From assembly GCA_900708905.1 (NCBI GenBank), contig CAADRB010000003.1, forward strand, positions 2,401,924-2,465,923: a stretch of DNA of 64,000 nt, written 5' to 3'. The notes under the pieces were generated by a model. The model searched no databases. It had not been told where the DNA came from and saw only the letters and a program-made list of their open reading frames with translations. Positions 1 through 63,475 of the stretch are shown here, piece by piece. A program made the translations under genes and the position numbers. Position 1 is the first letter of the stretch; the number at the start of each line of letters is the position of its first letter. Source of the stretch: Hymenolepis diminuta. Lineage: Eukaryota > Platyhelminthes > Cestoda > Cyclophyllidea > Hymenolepididae.

Positions 1-52456
<52,456 letters not shown>

Positions 52457-55400
52457 CTGTACAATCTATTGCATTTTCGCATAATCCATAATGTGGGTTA
52501 GTTATGTTGCATAATAAAACAAACTTGTTATTCCTTAAGATGACCTTCAAAAATGTAAAGAACTTATATGAGTTGAGATTTTGAGTTCAGTCATAGAAAA
52601 TATAGCTAATATAATATTTATACTCTGTTTATACTTTAAATGGTTCTTATCTATCGAATTTTACCTTTTTTGGAAAATTGCGATAATATATCGGTATTGG
52701 TGGTGGCTAAAGATAAACATTGTGGTGTAAATTATATAACAGGAAACTTTTCAAGACAAGAAACATTTCGGAGTTTTATAATTAAAAATCAATTGTTCAA
52801 ATAAGGATAGCTATATGAGCATATTTTAATAGATTTTCTTATTTGTTTAAGCATTAATTTTTATTGACCTATGATTTGTGATTATTTTTTCCGAATATTA
52901 AATATTTTTTGTTCGTTTTTTGTTTGCTTTAGACTGTGCTTGATAATTTTTTGGATTTATGCATGGATACGTGGTGGTTCTCTAAATTTTAATTTAATTA
53001 ATTCTTCTCTGATAAATTTTCTTTCTTTGTAAAAATGATTTCTCTACTTTTCAGCAAATTGACGTGGTTTAAGATTCTACAATGTGCTGGTCGCATTTAT
53101 GTCACAATGGTTCAAACAGACTGTGAGTCATTCGATATATTCTGTTACATATGAGAAAATGGTATTTTCCCAAAGTAGTTTTATGCGTAAGATTCTTTAT
53201 TTTCCACCTTTTAATTCCTGTTTCTTTTAAATCTCTTTAATTCGAACGAATTTATTTACATTACGGTTGTAAATGGCGCGTAATATAAATCGATCTACCG
53301 ATATGAAAACCTGCGTCTTGTGCTGACACAGTGGTTTGGATCGTTTTGTATTGTGGTGTTGTCAGGTCGTCTTTGTAACTAGTGTGACGTCTTAGGGAAT
53401 CTAAGAGTCGGTTACGGTATCCTACAGAGAAGAGCAGATTATAACATATTCCAACGCGCTGAGAACATCAGTGTTCACTTGTCGCAACCTCAGACCCACT
53501 TAGTCCTCTTTTTCCTTACTTTTTCCCTATATAGGCAGCCATGCCTGTCATATTCCGCCCTCAAATATAGTCTTCATCTTAAACTTACTGAGCTCTCTTT
53601 TTAAACTTAATGAAGCTCTCCAAACATTAATCTCCTCTCTTCTTATCTTGTTGCCATTGTGAGGATCCATAGAAGATAGACATAGCTTAAAGATTAGCTA
53701 GGGGAGGATCAGATACCTTGCTGCTAACCCTACCTCCTAAAGACTTAGATAAGGAAGTTAAGTATTCAATGTTTTTGTTGTAATGATAGACTACCGCAAA
53801 TATCGCACTCCTGGTAGCAAAGATTACATGATATTGCATCAATCGGATTTACTTGGTAAGTAACACAGGGCATTCACATTTTAAATAAAATCATTATAAG
53901 CTAAAAATCTAATCGTTAGATTAAATTATAAATAACATTAGCTTAACTGGAAATGCAGAAAACAAAAATTTTGTCCTGAAGAAGGTATCTTCAAAGAGTA
54001 AATAGGTTATCCTTAAGCGCAACGTCTTAAAAATCTGTATTTTAGAGACAAATAAAATAGATTATGAAATATGGAACCAGCAATAATGTCATATTACTGA
54101 ACTTAACCGTATCGGATATGTAATAGATATTATTACCAAAATTTTATTAAATAGAAATTAAGAACGTTTTAAACTTGAACCTACCTTGTCATTGCACCTA
54201 CTCTTGATCAACATTCAAATATTTCGACAAGAATTATTGGCCTCTATCGTGGAAATTGATTTATTAGGAGGAAAAATTCAATAGAAAAGGAAAAAACAGA
54301 GAAATTATTTGAAACTGACAAGAAATTCCGTCATAACATTTCATGCCCAAACTCTTAGTGGGGACAATTTTGGGCTAGAGACATTGACAGGCGGAATGTC
54401 CCATATGTATTATAATTCATCATGTTAATTTTATTTATCAGTTGTAATCATTTATTAATAATGATTCAAGAGTATTGTGAAATGATTATTTTATTTTATC
54501 ATTTATTTATTCTAGAAGCGCTCCATTTAAAGTTAACTTTAGCCAGGTCAATCTGCTTCAAGTCTCCGACGGGTCATTATTATTAATTCACATATTTTCT
54601 TAACCGCTTTCATAATAGTTGTATTATTTGTCTAATTGGTGTCGATATATTAGGCATAATTCATGAAAATGGTTTTCTAGCCGGGAAATATCGAACACGT
54701 ATAAATTAATTGGCAAACTATATCCCTTAAGAAAATGCATTAATTCCCTATTTTTATGTTTTTGACTAATCTTGGAGAATTCACTTTTCATGAAAAATAA
54801 AGAAATCGTACACATATGTGTATTGACGTTTCCATATGCATTGACTCATTTTCCTCCTACTTGTCACGTCCACTGTAGTGCCAGTGTAGTGTGACATCAT
54901 CTTAATGCATGTTTTTTTATCCTGCGATTGTATTAATGAGATTTAGAGTTGGGAGGAAAATATAATTTCATGAGGTTTCACACAAATCTGTTGGCAAATG
55001 CTAAAATTTCAATGAAAATTTTATATTCCTTGATATTATGGTATATTTTGAGGAGAATATATTTTCATCAATAAGCATTTAAGAAAGAAAAACGTAAAAG
55101 AATAATACATATATGATGTCACACACTGAGGGCAAATGAAGGCAATAAATCTCCACAGTTTTCAACTACAATTATTTAGACAGTCAAATATTTAGATAAA
55201 CAAATGTTTCAAATGAGTAGATGTAAATAGTTGCCATAGTAATGAAATCTTATTTCTCCAAAACATGTTTTTTTAGTTTGCTGGGAAGTTTCTAAAATGC
55301 AATCAATGGTTATTTGATCAGCGAATAGATTGTGCAGTTATTACGCAAAATGAACGCAACTAATGGTTAATTTAGAGCATTTTTGTTTTGATGAAGCTTA

Positions 55401-55786
55401 TTAAGTGAAATATTTACTATCTATCGTCGTTATTTCTCCGTTTTCGTATTTTTGAACTCTCATCAAATTCACTAGGATACTACAGATCCTAAATTTAAGA
55501 AAATTAGCGTTTTAATAAATTTTATTATATTCATGAAATAATAGCACTAAACAAAATTTTATAAGTCTTTTGTTATTGTGCCTTTTTGTTTGTTATTATT
55601 GACTAACGAGCTCCCATTTGAAACCCGTTGCTTCCTTCATATTTAATTTTTCCCAGTCAAGGTATTTTGGCTGCGTTCTTCTAATGTATTTATTTCATAT
55701 TTTGATAGTAATTTTATCGTTCTCAAAATTTTTTTATAATGGCTTGAGCATATTCTGTCTCTCAATTATAACAGTGTAAGACAAAG
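52457..55786. promoter_or_regulatory. Intergenic region between divergent NBEAL and ZFAND starts
   Basis: 3.3 kb between the two divergent start codons, so it should contain both promoters. A GC-richer block at 53280-53830 includes CCCTATATAGGCAGCC (about 53525-53540), which could be a TATA box or part of an old LTR. No coding exon was supported; the minus open frame at 54624-54815 looks random. The sequence just before both ATGs contains acceptor-like AG sites, so the true transcription starts may lie further upstream. Confidence 0.5.
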
Positions 55787-56508
55787 ATGGAAGATCAAGA
55801 TCAAACCCAATCCGCCTCCCGATTGTGTCGTCAAGGCTGTGGCTATTTTGGACATGCTGTGTTTGATGGATTCTGTTCACAATGTCACAAGCGTCTGCAG
55901 GATGCTAAAAATCCCAGTGAACCTCGAACGGCATCTTGTGGGTTGTCGGTCGTTTTATAATTAATGCCTCCATCTCTTTCCTTTACGCAACGTTTTGCAT
56001 TTTTTGCAGCTCAAGAAATCGTTCCTAAATCCCAAGGGTCTACTGGTCGATCATCCTTCGAATTTTCTCCGTATAAATCACCTGATGATTGCCCTAAAGT
56101 TGAAATTTCCACTGCTGCTGTTGCTGAGGATCCGCCGACCGCGGGTAACTTCGAGGTCATTTTGAATTTTCTGAAATTTGATGTTAACAAACTTTATTCC
56201 GTTTTTCCATTTTAGTTGCCAGTGAGCCCAAGTCCAAAAAACATCCCCGCTGTCTGATGTGCAATAAACGTGTAGGATTGACAGGTAAATTATAAACTTC
56301 AAGATTCGAATTTTTAAATTCAAATGCTTACTTTGTTTTTTGAATTTTCAAATTACTAGGATTTACCTGTCGATGTGGTGGTCTATTTTGTACAGTCCAT
56401 CGATATTCCGATGCCCATCAATGCCAATTTGATTACCGAGAATCAGGCCAAGCTGACATCCGCAAGGCCAACCCTCAAGTGATCTCTTCAAAAATCAATA
56501 AAATCTAG
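55787..56508 (+). CDS. ZFAND5/6: A20/AN1-type zinc-finger protein, four exons, 167 aa
   Basis: Exons 55787-55937, 56010-56144, 56216-56284 and 56360-56508, total 504 nt including the TAG stop; phases 1/1/1 agree. The A20 zinc finger uses Cys14, Cys18, Cys30 and Cys33 (CRQGCGYFGHAVFDGFCSQC). A Ser/Pro-rich linker follows. The AN1 finger near the C-terminus has CLMC, CRC, GGLFC, TVH, RYSDAHQC in the standard spacing. The ending ADIRKANPQVISSKINKI matches the vertebrate ZFAND5/6 tail (IRKANPxVxxxKIxxI). Vertebrate members bind ubiquitin or ubiquitinated proteins through A20 and act in proteasome and stress pathways; function here is inferred. It is shorter than the 208-213 aa vertebrate proteins because of a shorter linker. 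The exon 1 donor is the weak GTGGGT, chosen because it is the only one that keeps the frame. Confidence 0.95.
56496..56501 (+). other. AATAAA inside the last ZFAND codons
   Basis: AATAAA encodes the Asn-Lys just before the final Ile and stop. If used, cleavage would fall shortly after the stop and leave almost no 3'UTR. Another AATAAA occurs at 57848-57853, giving a 1.3 kb 3'UTR. The sequence alone does not decide between them. Confidence 0.35.
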
Positions 56509-58215
56509 ACACGGCTTTTAATCCCCTCCTCTTCTGGTGTTTACTGCCGCGGACATGCTCTGTCTTAACATTGTCTTACACCTTGTGACCACCCCTCCCT
56601 AAAACTGTTCACACTTGACTGTAGGTATGTACTCATATATATTAAATTGTCTCTTGGTTGTAAACATTGAATGATTTGGAGGTAGTTCGATTGTTTCTGC
56701 ACTTGCTTTTGGTGCAGTTGTCTTTCTCTTAAGAGGAATGACGTGTAGTTTCTCGTGATTTCCCATCTCTCCATTGTACACAGAAGTCCCTTAATCCCTT
56801 CCTCATCTATATTTTCAAACTAGTAATCGTCACATCCTATCAACATCCCGCCCATCTTACTCTTTGACTTTCAACCTGTTGTTTATGTCTCCCACTTTAA
56901 TATCTATCATATATATCGCACATGCCCCTTTATCTTGATGGGATTCTCTTTTGGTGTGCTGTCATTGTGCAAAACCATTATGAACTATTTAATCTAATTA
57001 ATCTCTCCCGTTTGAAAATAGGATGGGAAGGGGCTTGGTCATTTAAAACTTCTCCTAAAATTTTGATTTCATGTTCTGTCAAAGTTTGCTGAGTTTATTT
57101 AGATGATAAGTAGCATCGCCAGATGTTTGGCCTTCTCGCGGGCAAACACAGTAAGAGTTGGCACACATTACGGATGTAAGGGTTGATGACGTCATTGCCG
57201 GCGCGCAGGTCTATCCCTTCCTCTAACGTAGCTCAATTCTCTCTTCAGTTTGGAAGATTGTTCATGTTTACGATGAGTTTGGTCACATGTAAATTGTATT
57301 TTCATGAGTGAGTTCTACGTGATTGGCAATCACATACTTCTGAAAATTAATGGATTTATATGATGTGTATTAAGGGTAGCGGTTAATTCTACATGAGTGT
57401 TGGATGATTCTTATAATTTATGGTGTGTGGATTAATTCTGATTATAAGGGTATCCATCAATCCGTGACGTTTTTACATCACGCTTATAACACTGTGGTAG
57501 TGTTAATTTTTTTTCATTCAGATTAGTTTTGATTACAGCTATCTGGTGCCAATAGGGCTGGACATGCTATTTTATGATAAATTCTACTTGAGATGTATTG
57601 TTCGAAGTCTAGGGTTGCGTGATATTTTCAAGCTGCCTATCTTCCAAATCCTAAACTAGGGTGAGAAGGTAAGTGATGCTGAAGTATTTTTGTAGAGAAA
57701 GAGTTAATTTAGATAAAAAGAAATTTACCAGCTTTAAGACAACAAAATGGAAAGGGGACGGTTAAAGAGAGAACAGTCAGTCCCCTAGCTCTAAAACTGA
57801 ATTTGTGTCTAAGAGGCTTGATGTGAAGGTGCTAGATAGTGGGGGAAAATAAATAAGCAACTTACAGGCCGAGGGGTGAATTATACGCAGAACATGAAGG
57901 CGGCGGGAAAGTGGGTTAAATCGATAAGCAATTGCAGCTCTTCAATATGACTCTGCCTTTAAAACCCATACTTAGCTATGGTAAATAATTATTCAAATCG
58001 GGGATGGACAGTTGTGTTGAGTCAGGGTGGTCGCACTACAGGTCATTTGCGAGGTCATCTCTTTCTTGACAGGGGGTTTGAATAAACACTGGTCGTCTTT
58101 CATGTATGTACGCTCATGGAACCGTAGCTACCATCGATGATCCATAATAACTGCATTAACAATATATAATAACTATTTCGAAGTCCATTTATGAAAGCGT
58201 TTTCCAACTCTCATA
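56509..58215. other. ZFAND downstream region, no gene seen
   Basis: Probable 3'UTR followed by intergenic sequence. The overlapping minus-strand frames at 56565-56781 have no recognisable product. A slightly GC-richer patch at 57120-57250 contains TGACGTCATTGCCGGCGCGC but no supported exon. AATAAA at 57848 is a candidate poly(A) signal. Confidence 0.5.
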
Positions 58216-58219
58216 TTGG

Positions 58220-58440
58220 GCAGAGGGTGGCATCATGAAGCCTCTCTCCTTGGTGAGAGACTCGAATTCTGCCACTCTCTATGTTAGGTATACTTAGCCA
58301 GTGCGGTTGGCCATTGCGTCCACCGGATGTGTGGCTATGGGAATCGAACCCGTGACCTCTGGTATGGCAAACGTATAGGGTGATCAATACACATCTAATT
58401 ATGTGGATGGCCAACCGCGCTGGTTAATTCTGGTCAAAAA
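58220..58440 (-). mobile_element. tRNA-derived SINE-like element, best copy
   Basis: On the minus strand the core contains AGAGGTCACGGGTTCGATTC, a good tRNA T-arm/box B. Upstream, TTAGATGTGTATTGATCACC resembles a tRNA D-arm/box A. The tRNA-like core is bracketed by inverted copies of a 15-nt sequence: CCAGTGCGGTTGGCC near 58296 and GGCCAACCGCGCTGG near 58409 (plus strand). Beyond it is a non-tRNA part including GAGAGTGGCAGAATTCGAGT, shared with the 29.7 kb copy. Box A/B promoter plus an unrelated tail and multiple copies fit a tRNA-derived SINE. A 67-codon minus open frame here is the element, not a gene. Confidence 0.7.
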
Positions 58441-59699
58441 GATGAAAAGTAGAATGTGAACAGCTATAGGATGCCTTGAAAAGTTATTAACTCTTCCCTT
58501 AATGGACTTAAGAATTTATACAACATAATGGCCAACAATGCTGACCATCAGTGGTCAAAAGGGAAGTGGAGGGGTTACGAGTTCATCTATTAAAATTGCT
58601 CCAGTATGAATTTTCTGTGAACTTTTTCCCTTTATCACTGAAGTTATTGATTTTATTATTAAGTAGTGAGGCATGAAAGCAATTCCAAATTACTTTGATT
58701 TAGTTCAATTCTCTTAATATGTACTCTCTCCTGAATCCGATTGGTTTCGGACTTGATCACATTAGACAGGTTTTTAATTTTAAAAAGAATAATTTTTTGG
58801 ACAACTAAAATAGCAGTCTGATAAATATATTCTGGGTTTTCTCATTTCATTTATTATGCGTGGGTTGGGATTGACAGTTCTAGAACAGTTCTTTCAACCT
58901 CAGGGTGTAGGTGTTCTTGAAATTTTGCTTATTACCAGTTAGACCGATTACACTTGAAGAGTTTTAGAACTATTACGAAGGGCAATTGAGTAGGATAATT
59001 TTTTAATACCCTTTGACGCATTTTATGGATCGTAAAATAGTTGTCACCGTAATCGCTCTAGAAAGCCACTAACAAATATGGAAATCGTATTTCTAAATAT
59101 AGGGATGAGAGAAAGGAAATGTTGAATTCATAAATCACGGGATTTTATTACAAATGAAAAATACATATATATTTGTAGGTTTTCTGTTTTTCCGCAAGCC
59201 CAAAAAAGATTATTCAAATTATTTTTTGTGTTATTATTGGAGTGCGTAAGACCGAAGCGTAAGCAGAGAAATAGTAAGGCAATATAAACTTCTTATAATA
59301 GGTTTTCTCTAATCCGTTGCAGGGAAGCATTAACTCTAACTAAGTTCTTTCTGATATCTCGCTGTTGACTACATGTTAAGGCTTCGAATTGGTAATGATC
59401 TTTAGCTCCAAAAATGTGCATGATGGTCGGTGCGCCGGTGGAACAAAACATACCGAAAGAGTTCTAGCCTGTAGACGAAATTAATAGTCAAAATGTGCTT
59501 TATCGAGTAGATCAGCCGGGTAGGTCGCGATCCTAGTGGTTTCATTTGGTAGTATCTGCTTAGAAGTTCGCAAATTTATTGAGTTAGTATTTTGGAATAT
59601 ACTGGTCCTTTAACTAACGACCTTGTTAAAGAGAATCTCAAGGGTTCTCGGGTTGAGAATTGTTGTTTCATGGGCTATTTTAATCTTAAGAATAAAAGA

Positions 59700-61300
59700 A
59701 AACAGAACTAATGTCTCCTTTTTCGAAGTCTAAATCTGCTTAATGAGTCAAGAAACGAAGTTTAAATAGCAGATGTTGTATCCCTCAGGAAAAGTCCTCA
59801 GTTAAAGGTTCATAAATTTATTGCGATTTTCAGCGAAAGTTTAATGGTTTCCTTATCAGGGTCTTTTAACTTACTCATGGGAGAGATCATATCTTAACGT
59901 CGAGGTTAAAGTAATTCTTAACCAGAGTAAAGCTTCTTTAGGAGCATGATTAATATAGGCTAAATATTATTTCTTAGAGCTACTGATATTCCTAAGGTTA
60001 ACAGAAAATAACAATCCTTCCAGGGCGAGATTACCAACAGTTAAGTAGAACTACTGATTTATTGGATAACTCAGAAATGGATGAGAGTGGAAAACAATTA
60101 GGAAATTAAGAGAGAGACGTCAGTACTGAAGGAGGATAATTCGGATTGTGAAGAACAGGCGAAATGGGGTAAAATAAAGCAGTGGACCGATTTTTCATTC
60201 CTTATTCACTAACATTTAAAATCAAAGCATGGGTAAGTAGGCGCTTAATACATAGAGGGATTGGATAGGCTTTTGAATCCGAGCGCGCAGCTATTACAAG
60301 ATTGTCTCATCGATTATTTGGTTGATAATTTCATACAGCTCTCATTATGTGGATCTATAGAGATCCATGGGGTGGGTAGATTCACTCGGTTCACTTCATT
60401 CATATTGATAAAATATGGTTCCACGCTATCTAGAAAGCTGCCTGTGCCAGCGTTTGTTCCTGTCTGTAATTTCTAGTAGTGATTGGAAGTCGACAGAACT
60501 CAAAGCTGGAGAGTTAATGTTTTGTCTTGGGATGATAAATTACCAATTTCCCCAAGCCACCTCCACCCTTATCAATACGTGGACAAACGCCGCTCCCGAA
60601 AATTTAACAGTTATTCGGGACAAAATATATTTTCAATCTGGCGATATTTTTATCTCCAAACATCAATAATATGAGGGCGATTTAACGTTCGTATAGGATA
60701 ATGTCGGGTTAATACAGTATCTTGGAGTAAGTGTTCTTTTGTCTAATCACTCTTCTTGTGTCTGAGTCAACTGTTACCTATCAATACCTAGTGAACACGT
60801 AGATTACAGCAGCAGAAACTAGATTTCTAAGCATTAAAACGGAGCAGAAAGAGTAAAAACTCACTGTGGATTCAGATAAAAATAATTTCATGCCATCTAG
60901 AAAGCTGCATGTACGTTTTAGTAGAGTGACTTATACTTATGAAATGGTCTGTGATAGTTGTCAGTCGATAGTCATCGGTTCGAAGCGAAAAAAAACCACG
61001 AATCAAGAAAGTAACGTTGAAATCACGAGATGCTTGCAAGGGAGAAAAAGATATGCACTACCATACACCACTACATCAAGAACCAGCATGATATGAGAAC
61101 CCTTCTGAATGACAGTTGCTGATGAAGACTCCTGGCTTCAGGACACTTTAAGATGCTTAAGGTGATCTTCCCAATAACTTCATCGTCTAAATACATCCAC
61201 ACGATAATAACTTAACATGATACTATTAAGATGTGATCTAATCAAAACATGGTCCCTGAAGTCGGAAAGTTTAGTATAAAATTTAAGGCTATATAAGTGT
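59700..61300 (+). repeat. Diverged duplication, copy 1
   Basis: Landmarks in the same order as at 61730-62420: CTGCTTAATGAGTCAAGAAA, a CCCTCAGGAAAAGTC, GATCATATCTTAACG, CATCGATTATTTGGTTGATA, TCTAGAAAGCTGCCTGTGCC, AACGTTGAAATCACGAGATG, CACTACATCAAGAACCAGCA and ATGTGATCTAATCAAAACAT. This copy is longer because of about 390 nt between 59905 and 60295 and a segment near 60440-60890. Short open frames here (60261-60674) may be eroded element coding sequence but were not recognised. Confidence 0.65.
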
Positions 61301-61729
61301 GTTATAATATAGATATGGCTTCATTTGACATCCCCCAGGACAATGCGAATCTTGCCCACAATGTCGCAGTCTTAGTTGGTTGGCCAATAAATGAAATTTA
61401 AACTCAAATCATTTCGCTCCTGAAACTGAATGCCTAGTTTAACCACGATCACGTTTTTGAATGCTTGATTTATTAAGTGCTGACACTTGTTTGCTTTAAT
61501 AAATACTGACTGTTTTATGCTAAGTAGCAGCGACAGTAGTCGTGAATACATTAATTGGGGAGCAATTATCCAGCTAAAGTACGAAGTCTGCTTTGTCAAT
61601 ATTTAAGAATATTATGGCTATATTTTAACCAGAGATTTCGTGAAAGAAAATGAATGAGAATATCCAAGGGAATTGTCTTACACCATCACAGTTTTGCGAA
61701 TTGGACAAAGGAGAACTACCGTCTTGTTT

Positions 61730-63000
61730 GAACTTTCAGAGTCTGTATCTGCCTAATGAGTTGATAGTCGAAATTCAATTAGCAAATGTCGTGACCCTCA
61801 TGAAAAAGTCTGCTGTTTAAATTTCACTCTTTTACTGCGATGATCTGAACTTATTTAATGGTGGACATATAAAAGTTTTCGTCTTTATTCTTCGAGGGGG
61901 TCATATCTTAGAGCATGTGCCATCGATTATCTGGTCAATGATTTTATGTAGCCCCCATTTTGAGGGTCATTATCGACCGATAAGATGCTAGATCATTCAA
62001 CCGATGAAGTGTTTTTTCCACGTCTTCTAGAAAGCTGCCTCTGCCAGCGTAGGTTCCACGTCTGTATTGTTTGGTAGAAGGGCCTCATGAATTTGTTTAA
62101 CCTAAAGATGTCAATATGTATTAATCAGTCTGGTGTGGCAAAGAATCTCGAATCACGCCAATAACGTTGAAATCACAAGATGGTAGTAAGGTGTATCAAA
62201 CGCCACTACATCAACAATCAAGCATGATAAGAGGACATTGTTGAATGAATGTGAGAGAAAGTCCTTGAAGCAGACTGTAATAATAAGATGATGGACTGTA
62301 CTGTGTCTATTTAGTGTATGATTATACCACTGTAACTTGACGTAACGTACTAAAATCTGATCTAATCAAGACGTGTTCTTTCTGGATCTATTATGTACTT
62401 TCTAAATCGTTGCCAAGATTGCATTACTTAATACTCAAAGCTGGTTTATTGGTGTGATTGACTTTATTTAATCGATTTATCCACACTTGATCATATCAGT
62501 ACGTAATTGGAACTACCGTGTTAGCTTTGAAGCATTGCTTCCGATCTGCCCATCAAGAGAACGATATAACCAATCGTGCTAATCAACAATAAAGTGATAA
62601 TAAAGTTCGCCTCCTCTCTCCGAAATGAATATTGGAAAATACTTCATTTGCAGTTACTTCATACCGTTATCGTTTGCATATTCTAACAGACGGCTCCATG
62701 ACCTAACGAATGAAGTGGTACCTCCAGTCAACCTTTTAAACTTAATCAAATTGAGTGTGCGCTTTTTCAGCAATCAGACATATTTAAACTGTGTGTGATT
62801 AAGAAAATGTAAATCGTCGCCTTGACAACCGTCACCTATTGTAATTTCATGCACACGACTGTAACTTGTCATTAATATTACAAAGATGAGATCCAGTCAA
62901 GACATGCTCCCCATGGATCTTTGTCAGTAGTTTCTAATATTTTATGGGAACTGCATTCTTTAATATCTTTTATGATTTAATGATAAACTTCAGAATTGTT
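61730..63000 (+). repeat. Diverged duplication, copy 2 with a partial third
   Basis: Landmarks: CTGCCTAATGAGTTGATAGT, CCCTCATGAAAAAGTC, GGTCATATCTTAGAG, CATCGATTATCTGGTCAATG, TCTAGAAAGCTGCCTCTGCC, AACGTTGAAATCACAAGATG, CACTACATCAACAATCAAGC and ATCTGATCTAATCAAGACGT. A further fragment at 62840-62950 repeats ACTGTAACTTG...GAGATCCAGTCAAGACATGC. Probably a transposon family or old segmental duplication. Confidence 0.65.
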
Positions 63001-63164
63001 CTAAAAGTGGGAGAGACTTTATTTATTCAGTATGTATATATTTAATTACATCAGTTAATAACATTAGAATTCTTTCAGAACTGAAACTATGATATTAGAT
63101 TTAGTTATGTGAATTCAGTGGTTAAATTGGTAAATTTGGCGGCCATAAATTCGGTACTCTTCAG

Positions 63165-63475
63165 CACCACCACCAAAGTCTTGAAATTGGTAAACTTGGA
63201 TACATGCATTCGTCTACTGTCAGACGAATGTAAACAGGCTTGTGGAGCGCGGGATTACGAAAATGCAGATAAGTATATACCTTCGCTCTTAAGAATCAAT
63301 ATCCACATCTCTTAACTTCAAGTAAATAGAATGCTACCAAATGCTCAACCTAAATGCTTACAGACAAAACAGGGTAATTCACAACTTAAATAATGCAGAT
63401 GTGGTTTGTTTCAGGACCACTTCCTCCAAATTTGGCAACCCAAGATGAGTGTGGAAAAATGTTTCCTCCGAGCAA
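63165..63475 (+). CDS. Two candidate exons of an unidentified gene (tentative)
   Basis: A candidate exon runs from the CTCTTCAG acceptor (first base 63165) to GTATAT after 63272. It reads KVLKLVNLDTCIRLLSDECK, then QACGARDYENADK. A second begins after TTTGTTTCAG at 63415 and, keeping phase, reads DHFLQIWQPKMSVEKCFLRA up to GTTAAC after 63475. The first is GC-richer than its surroundings and has a helical, coding-like composition. The 'C...DYExA' pattern is faintly like the N-terminal helices of COG4-type tethering subunits, but too weak to name. If real, most of the gene would lie elsewhere on the plus strand. Confidence 0.3.

Noticed and set aside
58211..58414. 67-codon minus-strand open frame reading RGHGFDSHSHTSGG
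   Set aside because: It is the translation of the tRNA-like box B region of the SINE-like element, not a protein gene.
58240..58440. Functional tRNA gene
   Set aside because: T-arm and D-arm are recognisable, but the acceptor and anticodon stems do not pair convincingly, and related degenerate copies exist.
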